From positions 20,075 to 84,074 of the forward strand of contig NZ_JBEPMX010000011.1 of the NCBI RefSeq assembly GCF_040545925.1: DNA of 64,000 bases, read 5' to 3'. Shown piece after piece: positions 35,880 to 45,425 of this stretch; the stretch's first letter is position 1; each line of letters begins with the position of its first letter. The position numbers were made by a program, and so were the translations under genes. Under the pieces are notes generated by a model. The model was not told where the DNA came from. It saw only the letters and a list, made by a program, of their open reading frames with translations, and searched no databases. Source of the DNA: Alkalibacillus flavidus (GTDB lineage: Bacteria > Bacillota > Bacilli > Bacillales > Alkalibacillaceae).

Positions 35880-38800
35880 TTAAGATTCTGTTGTGATTTC
35901 TTCTGCTTGAATTTCTTCGACTTCTTCTACATTAGCTTCTGGGTCATTGTTAACGTGTTTAAGGTTGCGATAACGGTCTAGACCAGTACCAGCTGGCACA
36001 AGTTTACCGATAATGACGTTTTCTTTGAGACCCATTAGCTCGTCGTACTTACCTTTGATCGCTGCATCAGTTAGGACACGAGTTGTCTCCTGGAATGATG
36101 CTGCTGATAAGAACGATTCTGTTTCAAGTGACGCTTTCGTAATACCTAAGATGATTGGTCGAGCAACAGCCGGTTGACCACCTTTTACGAGGACGTCGTG
36201 GTTCGCTTCTTTGAACTGTTGGAATTCCATTAATGAACCTGGTAGCAAGTCAGTGTCGCCACCTTCAATAATGCGAACTTTACGTAACATTTGACGAACC
36301 ATTACCTCGACGTGTTTGTCACTGATTTCAACACCTTGCATACGGTATACTTTTTGTACTTCTTTAAGTAAGTACTCTTGAACACCTTGCAAGCCTTGAA
36401 CTTCAATTAGTTCTTTCGGGTCGATTGAACCTTCAACGAGCGGTTGACCTGGTTCAACTGTGTCGCCTTCTTCAACTTTCATACGCGCATTGTACATGGC
36501 TTTATACGTACGCTGTTCAATCTGGCCTTGAACGACGACTTCTTTCTTATCTTTAAATTCATTGATTTCTTTAACTGTTCCGTGGATCTCACTAATAGCC
36601 GCTTGACCTTTAGGATTACGCGCTTCGAATACTTCTTGGATACGCGGTAAACCTTGTGTGATGTCATCACCTGCAACACCACCTGTGTGGAAGGTACGCA
36701 TTGTTAACTGTGTACCAGGTTCACCGATAGATTGCGCTGCAACGATTCCGACTGCTTCACCGACATCCACTTGTTCACCTGTTGCCATGTTACGTCCATA
36801 ACACTTCTTACAAGCGCCGTGTGGTGTGTTACATGTGAAGACAGAGCGAATCACGACTTCTTCCACGCCAGCCTCAATGATTTCTTTAGCGATATCTTCT
36901 GTGATGAGTCCATTGCGATTAACTAGCAATTCATCTGTTTCAGGGTGTTTAACCGATCGGAATGCTGTACGTCCGACTAAGCGGTCATACAACGGTACAA
37001 TCGTTTCGTTACCTTCGCTTAATGTGCTAACTGTCATACCTCGGTCTGTACCACAATCGTCTTCACGGATGATAACGTCTTGAGCAACGTCAACGAGACG
37101 ACGAGTGAGGTAACCTGAGTCCGCTGTCTTAAGTGCGGTATCGGCTAGACCTTTACGAGCACCGTGAGTTGAAATGAAGTACTCTAATACCGTTAAACCT
37201 TCACGGAAGCTTGATTTGATCGGTAGTTCAATAATCTTACCAGATGGGTTAGCCATCAGACCACGCATACCAGCTAACTGTGTGAAGTTTGACGCGTTAC
37301 CACGTGCACCTGAATCACTCATCATAAAGATTGGGTTCAAGCTACCAAGCGCGCCCATAAGGCGGTTTTGGATATCGTCTTTTGCTTCCGTCCAAACCGA
37401 TACGACACGGTCATAACGTTCGTTTTCTGTAATCAGACCACGACGGAATTGTTTTGATACTTTATCAACCTTCGATTGAGCATCATCAATAATTTCAGGT
37501 TTTTCATCTAATACAACAATGTCAGATACACCAATTGTAATACCTGCTTTCGTTGAATACTCAAAACCTAAGTCTTTCATACGGTCAAGCATTTTCGATG
37601 TTTCCGAAAGCTTGTAGTACTTAAAGACTTCAGCGATGATGTCACCTAAAATACCTTTCTTGAACGGCTCAACGAGATCACGTGATTCAAACACTTCTGC
37701 CACATTTTCAGTTGCGTCAACAAAGTATTTATCAGGTGTTTCAACCTCTAAGTTCGATGCAGTCGGCTCATTCATATATGGGAATGAATCCGGTAAAATC
37801 TCATTAAAGATCAACTTACCAACTGTCGTAAGTAAGATTTTTCGGTTTTGTTCTTCGCTAAATTGCGGTTTGTTCAATGAACTTGCTTGAATGCCAATAC
37901 GGCTGTGCAAGTGAACATAACCGTTATCGTAAGCTGATAATGCTTCAGCTGGTGTTGAGAATACTTTACCTTCATTTAAGGCGCCTTCACGCTCTAATGT
38001 GAGGTAATAGTTTCCTAAAACCATGTCCTGTGATGGCGTAACAACTGGCTTACCATCTTTCGGGTTAAGGATGTTTTGTGCAGCGAGCATTAATACGCGT
38101 GCTTCAGCCTGCGCTTCTTGCGATAACGGAACGTGAACCGCCATTTGGTCACCGTCGAAGTCAGCGTTATATGCTGTACATGCAAGCGGGTGCAAGCGAA
38201 TCGCACGACCTTCAACTAGTACCGGCTCGAACGACTGGATACCTAAACGGTGTAACGTCGGTGCACGGTTTAACATAACAGGGTGTTCTTTAATAACGTC
38301 TTCTAGTACATCCCAGATTTCTGGGCGGAGACGTTCAATATTACGTTTAGCTGATTTAATGTTATGAGCTAAGCCACGATCAACTAATTCACGCATAACA
38401 AACGGCTTAAACAATTCGATCGCCATTTCTTTTGGTAGACCACACTGATACATTTTCAAGCTTGGTCCAACAACGATAACGGAACGACCTGAATAGTCAA
38501 CACGTTTACCGAGTAAGTTTTGACGGAAACGACCTTGCTTACCTTTCAGCATGTGTGAAAGTGATTTAAGTGGACGATTTCCTGGTCCAGTAACTGGACG
38601 GCCACGACGACCATTATCGATTAACGCGTCAACGGATTCTTGAAGCATACGCTTTTCGTTTTGCACGATAATCGTTGGTGCACCTAAGTCTAATAAACGC
38701 TTAAGTCGATTGTTACGGTTAATGACACGACGGTATAAGTCGTTTAAGTCAGATGTCGCAAAACGACCACCATCTAATTGCACCATAGGACGTAGCTCAG

Positions 38801-39506
38801 GTGGAATGATCGGAAGTACGTCTAAAACCATCCACGCTGGATCATTACCAGAGTTACGGAATGATTCAAGGACTTCTAATCGTTTAATCGCACGTGTACG
38901 ACGTTGACCTTGAGCTGTTTTTAACTCTTCTTTTAGCTCTTCTACTTCAGATTCTAAATCAACAGAATGAAGTAATTTACGGATAGCTTCTGCACCCATA
39001 TGTGCTTGGAAAGACTTACCGTACTTATCGTAATAAGCGCGGTATTCCTTTTCAGAGAGTAACTGTTTCTTTTCAAGCGGAGTATCGCCTGGTTCAGTCA
39101 CAATGTACGAAGCGAAATAAATCACTTCTTCTAATGCGCGTGGAGATAAGTCGAGAACTAATCCCATACGACTTGGAATACCTTTGAAATACCAAATGTG
39201 AGAGACAGGGGCAGCTAGTTCAAGGTGCCCCATGCGCTCACGGCGTACAGTTGCTTTCGTTACTTCAACACCGCAACGATCACAAACAATACCTTTGTAA
39301 CGCACACGTTTATATTTACCGCAGTGACATTCCCAATCTTTAGTTGGTCCGAAAATACGCTCACAGAATAGACCGTCTTTTTCCGGTTTTAGTGTACGGT
39401 AGTTAATCGTTTCTGGCTTTTTCACTTCACCGTAAGACCATGCACGAATCTTTTCCGATGCCGCTAAACCAATTTTCATATACTCAAATTTATTTACATC
39501 GATCAA
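35880..39506 (-). CDS. rpoC: RNA polymerase beta' subunit
   Basis: 1208 residues. Zinc ligands Cys60, Cys62, Cys75 and Cys78 near the N-terminus, the catalytic NADFDGDQMAVH metal loop in the middle, and the bridge helix/trigger loop region SDSGARGNASNFTQLAGMRG. Starts at TTG 39506 seven bases after GGGAGGT. 46 bases downstream of rpoB, with which it forms one unit. Confidence 0.98.
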   Translation of the reverse strand: MIDVNKFEYMKIGLAASEKIRAWSYGEVKKPETINYRTLKPEKDGLFCERIFGPTKDWECHCGKYKRVRYKGIVCDRCGVEVTKATVRRERMGHLELAAPVSHIWYFKGIPSRMGLVLDLSPRALEEVIYFASYIVTEPGDTPLEKKQLLSEKEYRAYYDKYGKSFQAHMGAEAIRKLLHSVDLESEVEELKEELKTAQGQRRTRAIKRLEVLESFRNSGNDPAWMVLDVLPIIPPELRPMVQLDGGRFATSDLNDLYRRVINRNNRLKRLLDLGAPTIIVQNEKRMLQESVDALIDNGRRGRPVTGPGNRPLKSLSHMLKGKQGRFRQNLLGKRVDYSGRSVIVVGPSLKMYQCGLPKEMAIELFKPFVMRELVDRGLAHNIKSAKRNIERLRPEIWDVLEDVIKEHPVMLNRAPTLHRLGIQSFEPVLVEGRAIRLHPLACTAYNADFDGDQMAVHVPLSQEAQAEARVLMLAAQNILNPKDGKPVVTPSQDMVLGNYYLTLEREGALNEGKVFSTPAEALSAYDNGYVHLHSRIGIQASSLNKPQFSEEQNRKILLTTVGKLIFNEILPDSFPYMNEPTASNLEVETPDKYFVDATENVAEVFESRDLVEPFKKGILGDIIAEVFKYYKLSETSKMLDRMKDLGFEYSTKAGITIGVSDIVVLDEKPEIIDDAQSKVDKVSKQFRRGLITENERYDRVVSVWTEAKDDIQNRLMGALGSLNPIFMMSDSGARGNASNFTQLAGMRGLMANPSGKIIELPIKSSFREGLTVLEYFISTHGARKGLADTALKTADSGYLTRRLVDVAQDVIIREDDCGTDRGMTVSTLSEGNETIVPLYDRLVGRTAFRSVKHPETDELLVNRNGLITEDIAKEIIEAGVEEVVIRSVFTCNTPHGACKKCYGRNMATGEQVDVGEAVGIVAAQSIGEPGTQLTMRTFHTGGVAGDDITQGLPRIQEVFEARNPKGQAAISEIHGTVKEINEFKDKKEVVVQGQIEQRTYKAMYNARMKVEEGDTVEPGQPLVEGSIDPKELIEVQGLQGVQEYLLKEVQKVYRMQGVEISDKHVEVMVRQMLRKVRIIEGGDTDLLPGSLMEFQQFKEANHDVLVKGGQPAVARPIILGITKASLETESFLSAASFQETTRVLTDAAIKGKYDELMGLKENVIIGKLVPAGTGLDRYRNLKHVNNDPEANVEEVEEIQAEEITTES

Positions 39507-39552
39507 GGAGACTACCTCCCTCTATTTTTCGAACAATTAATTATGATACTTA

Positions 39553-42500
39553 TTATTCAACCGGCTCATCTGGTTCATGACGTTCGATATTAACGTTAAG
39601 CTGATCTGGGTCATCGTCTTCTAAATCACGCATATCGATTTCCGTTTCATCATCGGTCAACATCTTAACGTCCATACCAAGACTTTGTAATTCTTTGATG
39701 AGTACGCGGAACGATTCAGGAACACCTGGCTCTGGCAAGTTTTCACCTTTAACAATCGCTTCGTACGTTTTCACACGTCCAACAACGTCGTCTGACTTGA
39801 CGGTTAGTAGCTCTTGTAAGGTGTAGGCTGCACCGTAGGCTTCAAGTGCCCAAACCTCCATCTCACCAAAACGCTGACCACCGAATTGTGCTTTACCACC
39901 AAGCGGTTGTTGTGTCACGAGTGAGTAAGGTCCTGTTGAACGAGCGTGTAACTTATCATCAACCATGTGCTCTAGTTTGATCATATACATGACACCAACA
40001 GATACACGGTTATCAAATGCGTCACCTGTACGACCGTCATATAGAATCGTCTTACCATCACGAGCGAGACCAGCTTCTTCAACTGTTTCCCAAACATCTT
40101 CTTCATTCGCGCCGTCAAAGACTGGTGATGCGACGTTAATGTTTAACTCGCGAGCAGCCATGCCGAGGTGTAATTCTAACACCTGTCCAATGTTCATACG
40201 TGACGGAACACCGAGTGGGTTAAGCATGACATCAACTGGCGTACCATCAGGTAAGAAAGGCATATCTTCTTCCGGTAAAATACGGGAAATAACACCTTTG
40301 TTACCGTGACGTCCGGCCATCTTGTCACCTTCAGAAATTCGACGCTTCTGAACGATATAAACGCGGACGAGTTTATTGACACCAGGTGACAGTTCATCGC
40401 CATCGACACGATTAAATACTTTCACATCGTGTACAATACCGCCACCACCATGTGGGACGCGTAATGACGTGTCACGAACTTCACGTGCTTTTTCACCGAA
40501 AATCGCGTGTAGTAAGCGCTCTTCAGAGGATAGCTCAGTCATACCTTTTGGTGTGACTTTACCAACTAAAATATCGCCATCAGTCACTTCTGCACCGACG
40601 CGGATAATGCCGCTTTCGTCTAAATCCTTCAACGCGTCTTCACCGACGTTCGGAATATCACGTGTGATTTCTTCAGGACCTAGTTTCGTATCACGCGCTT
40701 CAGATTCGAACTCTTCAATATGAATCGATGTGAACACATCATCTTTTACGAGACGATCACTCATGATAACAGCGTCCTCGTAGTTATAACCGTCCCATGT
40801 CATGAAGGCTACTAGTGCGTTACGTCCAAGTGCTAGCTCACCGCGATCCATTGATGGACCGTCTGCGATGATTTCACCTTTTTGTAAGTGATCGCCTTTT
40901 GAAACAATCGGACGTTGGTTATAGCAAGACCCTTGGTTAGAACGGATGTATTTTTGGAAGCGATAGCGATCAAGGTCGCCTTTCACTTGTTTACCATCAA
41001 CCGTTTCAACACGACGGACGTGAACTTCTTTCGCCTCGACCTTTTCAACAATACCTTCGTGTTGGCAAACAATCGCTGCACCAGAGTCTTTACCAGATAC
41101 GTATTCCATACCTGTACCGACTGTTGGCGATTCTGGTTCAATCAAAGGTACTGCCTGACGCTGCATGTTCGCACCCATCAAGGCACGGTTGGAGTCGTCG
41201 TTTTCTAAGAATGGGATACATGCTGTCGCAGCTGATACAACCTGCTTCGGTGATACGTCCATGTAGTCAATTTGTTCACGTTTAACGACGATGTTTTCAC
41301 CACGGAAACGTGCGATAACTTCTTCGTCAGCAAACGTTCCATCTTCATTAAGGCTTGCGTTCGCCTGAGCCACGATGTAGTTGTCTTCTTCATCTGCAGT
41401 CAGGTAGTCTGTAAACTCTGTTACTTTACCTGTCTTAGGGTCAACACGACGGTATGGTGTTTCGATAAAACCAAATGGATTCACTTTCGCATAAGATGAA
41501 AGTGAGTTAATTAAACCGATGTTCGGTCCTTCTGGCGTTTCAATCGGACACATACGACCGTAGTGCGAATAGTGTACGTCACGAACTTCCATACCAGCAC
41601 GTTCACGTGTTAAACCGCCTGGCCCTAATGCTGATAAACGACGCTTGTGTGTTAATTCAGCTAATGGGTTCGTTTGATACATAAACTGTGATAACTGCGA
41701 ACTACCAAAGAATTCTTTAATAGAAGCAATGACTGGTCGAATATTAATTAATTGTTGTGGCGTGATCGATTCAGTATCTTGAATAGACATACGCTCACGA
41801 ATGACACGTTCCATACGAGATAAACCAATACGGAATTGGTTTTGTAACAATTCACCTACAGAACGTAGACGACGGTTACCTAGGTGGTCAATGTCGTCCG
41901 TTTTACCGACATTGTGTAGTAGGTTGAAGAAATAACTGATAGACGCAATAATATCGGCATATGTGATGTGTTTTAATTCTTCATCAACATTACCGTTACT
42001 AATAACGTTTAACGTTTTCTCACCATCTGGGTCTGTCGGGTCAACAATTTTAACAGATTGGATTTTAACAGGATCTTCTAAAACACCATCTTGTGGTTCT
42101 AGAATTTGCTCGCCAACTGCGTCCTCTTCTTTCTCAAGATATGGAATGAGTTGGTCAAGAAGGCGACGGTTTAATTTGTCCCCTTTACGAGCAATGACTT
42201 CACCTGTTTCTTCATCTGCAATTGTTTCAGCTAACGTTTGATTGAATAAACGATCTTTGATGTGTAGCTTTTTATTCATTTTGTAACGACCGACGCGGGC
42301 TGAATCATAACGTTTCGGGTCGAAAAAGCGGGAATAAAGCAAGCTTTTCGCGTTTTCTGCTGTTGGTGGCTCACCTGGGCGCAACCGTTCATAAATCTCA
42401 ATTAACGCTTTTTCACTATCTTCAGTATTATCTTTTTCTAACGTATTACGAACGAATTCATTATCACCTAATAAATTAATAATTTCTTCATCAGAACTAA

Positions 42501-43101
42501 ATCCTAACGCACGCAATAATACGGTGATCGGTAGCTTACGAGTACGGTCAATGCGGACATGCACGACGTCTTTTGCATCGGTTTCATACTCTAACCATGC
42601 ACCACGGCTCGGGATCACTGTTGAGGTATATCCTTTTTTACCGTTTTTGTCGACCTTATCACTGAAATAAACCCCTGGTGAACGAACAAGTTGTGAGACA
42701 ATAACACGTTCAGCACCATTAATAATGAACGTACCTGTGTCTGTCATTAATGGGAAATCACCCATGAAGACTTCTTGCTCTTTCACTTCGCCTGTCTCTT
42801 TGTTAAGTAAGCGAACTTTCACTCGTAGCGGAGCATTGTGTGTGACGTCACGTTCCTTAGCGTCATTGACGGAATACTTCGGCTCACCTAATGAGTAATC
42901 CACAAACTCTAGTGAGAGGTTACCAGTAAAATCTTCTACTGGTGAAATGTCAGCGAACATTTCTTTTAACCCTTCATCTAAAAACCATTGATACGAAGCG
43001 GTTTGAATCTCGATTAAGTTCGGTAATTCTTGCACTTCGCTAATTCGCGCGTAGCTTCTACGCTGGCGGTGTCGACCATATTGAACTAGTTGACCTGTCA
43101 A
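39553..43101 (-). CDS. rpoB: RNA polymerase beta subunit, with Tyr in the rifampicin pocket
   Basis: 1182 residues from TTG 43101 (MTGQLVQYGRHRQR); AGGGGTGA lies five bases before it, while a GTG at 43110 overlaps that site. Conserved KMAGRHGNKGV and the C-terminal GGQRFGEMEVWALEAYGAA are present. In the rifampicin region the sequence is SQLSQFM-Y-QTNPLAELTHKRR: residue 475 (codon TAT at 41679-41677) is Tyr where nearly all bacteria have Asp (E. coli Asp516). His and Ser of the pocket are unchanged. The acidic C-terminus of B. subtilis RpoB is shorter here. Confidence 0.98.
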   Translation of the reverse strand: MTGQLVQYGRHRQRRSYARISEVQELPNLIEIQTASYQWFLDEGLKEMFADISPVEDFTGNLSLEFVDYSLGEPKYSVNDAKERDVTHNAPLRVKVRLLNKETGEVKEQEVFMGDFPLMTDTGTFIINGAERVIVSQLVRSPGVYFSDKVDKNGKKGYTSTVIPSRGAWLEYETDAKDVVHVRIDRTRKLPITVLLRALGFSSDEEIINLLGDNEFVRNTLEKDNTEDSEKALIEIYERLRPGEPPTAENAKSLLYSRFFDPKRYDSARVGRYKMNKKLHIKDRLFNQTLAETIADEETGEVIARKGDKLNRRLLDQLIPYLEKEEDAVGEQILEPQDGVLEDPVKIQSVKIVDPTDPDGEKTLNVISNGNVDEELKHITYADIIASISYFFNLLHNVGKTDDIDHLGNRRLRSVGELLQNQFRIGLSRMERVIRERMSIQDTESITPQQLINIRPVIASIKEFFGSSQLSQFMYQTNPLAELTHKRRLSALGPGGLTRERAGMEVRDVHYSHYGRMCPIETPEGPNIGLINSLSSYAKVNPFGFIETPYRRVDPKTGKVTEFTDYLTADEEDNYIVAQANASLNEDGTFADEEVIARFRGENIVVKREQIDYMDVSPKQVVSAATACIPFLENDDSNRALMGANMQRQAVPLIEPESPTVGTGMEYVSGKDSGAAIVCQHEGIVEKVEAKEVHVRRVETVDGKQVKGDLDRYRFQKYIRSNQGSCYNQRPIVSKGDHLQKGEIIADGPSMDRGELALGRNALVAFMTWDGYNYEDAVIMSDRLVKDDVFTSIHIEEFESEARDTKLGPEEITRDIPNVGEDALKDLDESGIIRVGAEVTDGDILVGKVTPKGMTELSSEERLLHAIFGEKAREVRDTSLRVPHGGGGIVHDVKVFNRVDGDELSPGVNKLVRVYIVQKRRISEGDKMAGRHGNKGVISRILPEEDMPFLPDGTPVDVMLNPLGVPSRMNIGQVLELHLGMAARELNINVASPVFDGANEEDVWETVEEAGLARDGKTILYDGRTGDAFDNRVSVGVMYMIKLEHMVDDKLHARSTGPYSLVTQQPLGGKAQFGGQRFGEMEVWALEAYGAAYTLQELLTVKSDDVVGRVKTYEAIVKGENLPEPGVPESFRVLIKELQSLGMDVKMLTDDETEIDMRDLEDDDPDQLNVNIERHEPDEPVE

Positions 43102-43132
43102 CTGCTTCACCCCTCAAACAACCAAATATTTA

Positions 43133-43167
43133 AAACAAAAAACAATCCGACATTAAGGCATGCCGAA
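43133..43167 (-). terminator. Terminator-like hairpin in the rpoB leader
   Basis: TTCGGCAT (43167-43160) pairs with ATGTCGGA (43153-43146), two G-U pairs included, followed by TTGTTTTTTGTTTT. It ends about 30 bases before the rpoB start, downstream of two promoters. Confidence 0.55.
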
Positions 43168-43239
43168 CTTGCTTGATCCACATTGTTTCACAAGCATATA
43201 TAACAACATTTGCGACTTAGGCAAATGCGATATCAAACT

Positions 43240-43268
43240 TTTATACAAAGGATATACAAGTTCATCAA
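43240..43268 (-). promoter_or_regulatory. rpoBC promoter P2
   Basis: TTGATG (43263-43268), 17 bases, TATAAA (43240-43245). Confidence 0.55.
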
Positions 43269-43443
43269 AACATGATAAACTATATATCTATAAGCAAGTA
43301 TTAAACCATTATCGGCTTAATTCAAGCGTTTTATACGTCTAAAATAGAACGCAATTTCAGCCTATATCATTTAACTTCATCATCATTATTGTTAAATTTT
43401 TAAAAATAACTTGACAAAGAAACGTATTTAGTGGCATTTTCTA

Positions 43444-43472
43444 ATGTTATCATATCGGTTACCGCTAGTCAA
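43444..43472 (-). promoter_or_regulatory. rpoBC promoter P1
   Basis: TTGACT (43467-43472), 17 bases, TAACAT (43444-43449) with an upstream TG (extended -10). The -35 covers the ybxB stop codon. Confidence 0.6.
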
Positions 43473-44070
43473 TTTTAATTGATTTCAAAACGTAATAACC
43501 TTTATCCCGTTTCACAACCTCTACATGACGGAACACTTCTTCCATTTTCGTTTTCAACGATGGCGCCCCTTGTTTCTTTTGGACAACTAACCATAACTCA
43601 CCTTGTCGCTTCAAACATTTATAACTATTTTCTATAATAGATAGTACTACCGATTTCCCTGCTCGAAACGGCGGGTTCGTTATGACTGCCGCGTAATGAT
43701 TGTTAGAGAGATTATCCAACCGATCATTAACGAAAACATCCGTTTGACTCACTTGATTCTCGCTTGCATTATGCTTCGCTAACTGAACAGCACGCTCATT
43801 CACATCGACCATATCAATATGGTGTTCTGGAAATTGTTTAGCAACTGCAATGCCAATCGGCCCATAACCACACCCGACATCCAATACATCACCACTTACG
43901 CTAGGCATAACAAACTGCCCCAACAACACACGCGTCCCATAATCAATTTGTTTCTTTGAAAAAACACCATCATCTGTATGGAACGTTAAGTCTACTTGAT
44001 TAATTGTCGTTTGAAAATGAAAAGGGCGGCTTTGACTTTGGGGGCTGTTCGAAAAGTAATGTTCACTCAC
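43465..44070 (-). CDS. Class I SAM-dependent methyltransferase, RsmC-like (YbxB)
   Basis: 201 residues. SAM-binding LDVGCGYGPIGI near 63-74 and catalytic NPPFRAG typical of N2-guanine RNA methyltransferases of the RsmC type. Probably modifies 16S rRNA; the exact target is inferred. GTG start at 44070, five bases after AAGGTG. Lies between rplL and rpoB as in Bacillus. Confidence 0.88.
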   Translation of the reverse strand: MSEHYFSNSPQSQSRPFHFQTTINQVDLTFHTDDGVFSKKQIDYGTRVLLGQFVMPSVSGDVLDVGCGYGPIGIAVAKQFPEHHIDMVDVNERAVQLAKHNASENQVSQTDVFVNDRLDNLSNNHYAAVITNPPFRAGKSVVLSIIENSYKCLKRQGELWLVVQKKQGAPSLKTKMEEVFRHVEVVKRDKGYYVLKSIKID

Positions 44071-44135
44071 ATTGTCACCTTCTTAGTCACCATTCGTTGC
44101 TACTGCAGGTAGTTAGTTTTATTTTTATCAATTAG

Positions 44136-44173
44136 AAAAACATAGCTTTCGCCATCATTACATAGCGAAAGCT
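44136..44173 (-). terminator. Second hairpin after rplL
   Basis: AGCTTTCGC (44173-44165) pairs with GCGAAAGCT (44152-44144), then ATGTTTTTC. Good terminator. Confidence 0.75.
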
Positions 44174-44201
44174 GTTGTTTTAACTCGATGCCATAATTTA
44201 A

Positions 44202-44238
44202 ATAAACATAAGCTCGCTGATAATTGGTCAGCGAGCTT
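44202..44238 (-). terminator. First hairpin after rplL
   Basis: AAGCTCGCTGA-CCAATTA-TCAGCGAGCTT (44238-44210) then ATGTTTATTT: perfect 11-base stem with an interrupted T-tract, just 17 bases after the rplL stop. Confidence 0.8.
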
Positions 44239-44255
44239 ATTTAACTTAATGACTA

Positions 44256-44624
44256 TTATTTTAATTCGATTGTTGCGCCAGTTTCTTCGATCTGTTCTTT
44301 CATTTGCTCTGCGTCTTCTTTCGCAACGCCTTCTTTGATTGTGCCAGGTGCATTGTCAACTAGCTCTTTAGCTTCTTTAAGACCTAAGCCAGTGATTTCG
44401 CGAACTGCTTTAACAACTTTGATCTTAGAGTCGCCAGCGTCTGCAAGAACAACTTCGAACTCAGTTTGCTCTTCAGCTTCTTCAGCGCCACCTGCTGCCG
44501 CGCCTGCTGCTGCAACTGGTGCTGCTGCTGATACACCAAACTCCTCTTCAATTGCTTTAACTAATTCGTTAAGATCTAACACTGACATTTCTTTAATCGC
44601 TTCTACGATTTGCTCTTTAGTCAT
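44256..44624 (-). CDS. rplL: 50S ribosomal protein L7/L12
   Basis: 122 residues; N-terminal dimer domain, Ala/Gly-rich hinge (about 35-50) and C-terminal factor-binding domain with KIKVVKAVREITGLGLKEAK. Present in several copies on the stalk, hence needs more expression than L10. Two tandem terminators follow. Confidence 0.97.
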   Translation of the reverse strand: MTKEQIVEAIKEMSVLDLNELVKAIEEEFGVSAAAPVAAAGAAAGGAEEAEEQTEFEVVLADAGDSKIKVVKAVREITGLGLKEAKELVDNAPGTIKEGVAKEDAEQMKEQIEETGATIELK

Positions 44625-44674
44625 AATAAGTTCCTCCTTGTGATTTGTGGTTTTATCCGTTTTAGGCGACTGGA

Positions 44675-45184
44675 TTAAGCGCCTTCTTCTTCATTCTTCT
44701 GATCTGCAACTTGTTGTGTTGCATAAGCGAAGTTACGCATTGGTGCTTGTAGCACGCTAAGAAGCATAGAAACAAGTCCGTCGTGAGATGGTAGTTCAGC
44801 AAGTTCTTGTAGTTGTTCTACACTTGCCACTTGTCCTTCGATGACGCCACCTTTAATTTCTAGTTCTTTGTGATCTTTAGCGAACTGGCCGATAACTTTT
44901 GCTGGTGCCACAGCATCTTCTTCACAGAAAGCGATTGCTGTTGGTCCAACTAGTACATCATTCAATTCTTCATAACCAACTTGCTCAACTGCACGGCGTG
45001 TCATTGTGTTTTTGTAAACACGGAAATCAACACCTGCATCGCGAAGTTGTTGACGAAGCTCACTTACTTCATCTACGTTTAGGCCACGATAGTCAACAAG
45101 AACAGATGTCTTACTGTTTTGGAAACCTTCAGCGATCATCTCAACCTGTTGCTTTTTGTGCTCAAGTACTTGACCTTTGCTCAT
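44675..45184 (-). CDS. rplJ: 50S ribosomal protein L10
   Basis: 169 residues; N-terminal rRNA-binding domain VLVDYRGLNVDEVSELRQQL, C-terminal helices that carry L7/L12 dimers. Ribosome-binding site GGGGGTGG. Preceded by the L10 leader, to which the L10-L12 complex binds in this group (known). Confidence 0.97.
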   Translation of the reverse strand: MSKGQVLEHKKQQVEMIAEGFQNSKTSVLVDYRGLNVDEVSELRQQLRDAGVDFRVYKNTMTRRAVEQVGYEELNDVLVGPTAIAFCEEDAVAPAKVIGQFAKDHKELEIKGGVIEGQVASVEQLQELAELPSHDGLVSMLLSVLQAPMRNFAYATQQVADQKNEEEGA

Positions 45185-45235
45185 CGTTCCACCCCCTAGT
45201 CAGTTTATCATCATACCGTGTGGTGTTCGTTACAT

Positions 45236-45375
45236 TTAAAAATGCCCCCATGTAGACATGGAGGCATGAAAGAATGTCGTTGTACAATAAAATACTGCAC
45301 ACTATATCTCATCACACACCTCGGCAGGACTATTAAGCGACGCATCGCCCCTGCTGTCTACGGTATAACTATCAT
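45236..45375 (-). promoter_or_regulatory. Ribosomal protein L10 leader RNA
   Basis: Conserved core ACCGTAGACAGCAGGGGCGA (around 45364-45345) and TCCTGCCGAGGTGTG (45330-45316) is present, followed by a terminator hairpin TGCCTCCATGTCTACATGGGGGCA (45266-45243) with TTTTTA. Binding of L10(L12) is expected to promote termination. Confidence 0.9.
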
Positions 45376-45395
45376 TTAATTTTACAACGGGTTAT

Positions 45396-45425
45396 ATTAT
45401 AAAACAAAATGCAATCTAAAGTCAA
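45396..45425 (-). promoter_or_regulatory. rplJ-rplL promoter
   Basis: TTGACT (45420-45425), 18 bases, perfect TATAAT (45396-45401), beginning at the last base before the rplA stop codon. Confidence 0.75.

Larger units (their letters stand above)
43102..43464 (-). other. ybxB-rpoB leader region (363 bases without a gene)
   Basis: A+T-rich. Holds promoters P1 and P2, a small CATTTGC/GCAAATG hairpin (around 43207-43227) and the terminator-like hairpin before rpoB. A 60-codon plus-strand frame at 43160-43342 has no ribosome-binding site and looks accidental. Confidence 0.8.

Noticed and set aside
36444..41499. Many plus-strand frames opposite rpoB and rpoC
   Set aside because: They mirror the codon pattern of the minus-strand genes and lack starts, ribosome-binding sites or recognisable domains.
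43160..43342. Plus-strand 60-codon frame in the rpoB leader
   Set aside because: No ribosome-binding site, A+T-rich low-complexity product, overlaps promoter and terminator elements of rpoB.
43411..43440. TTGACA on the plus strand upstream of ybxB
   Set aside because: No -10 at suitable distance and no plus-strand gene to serve.
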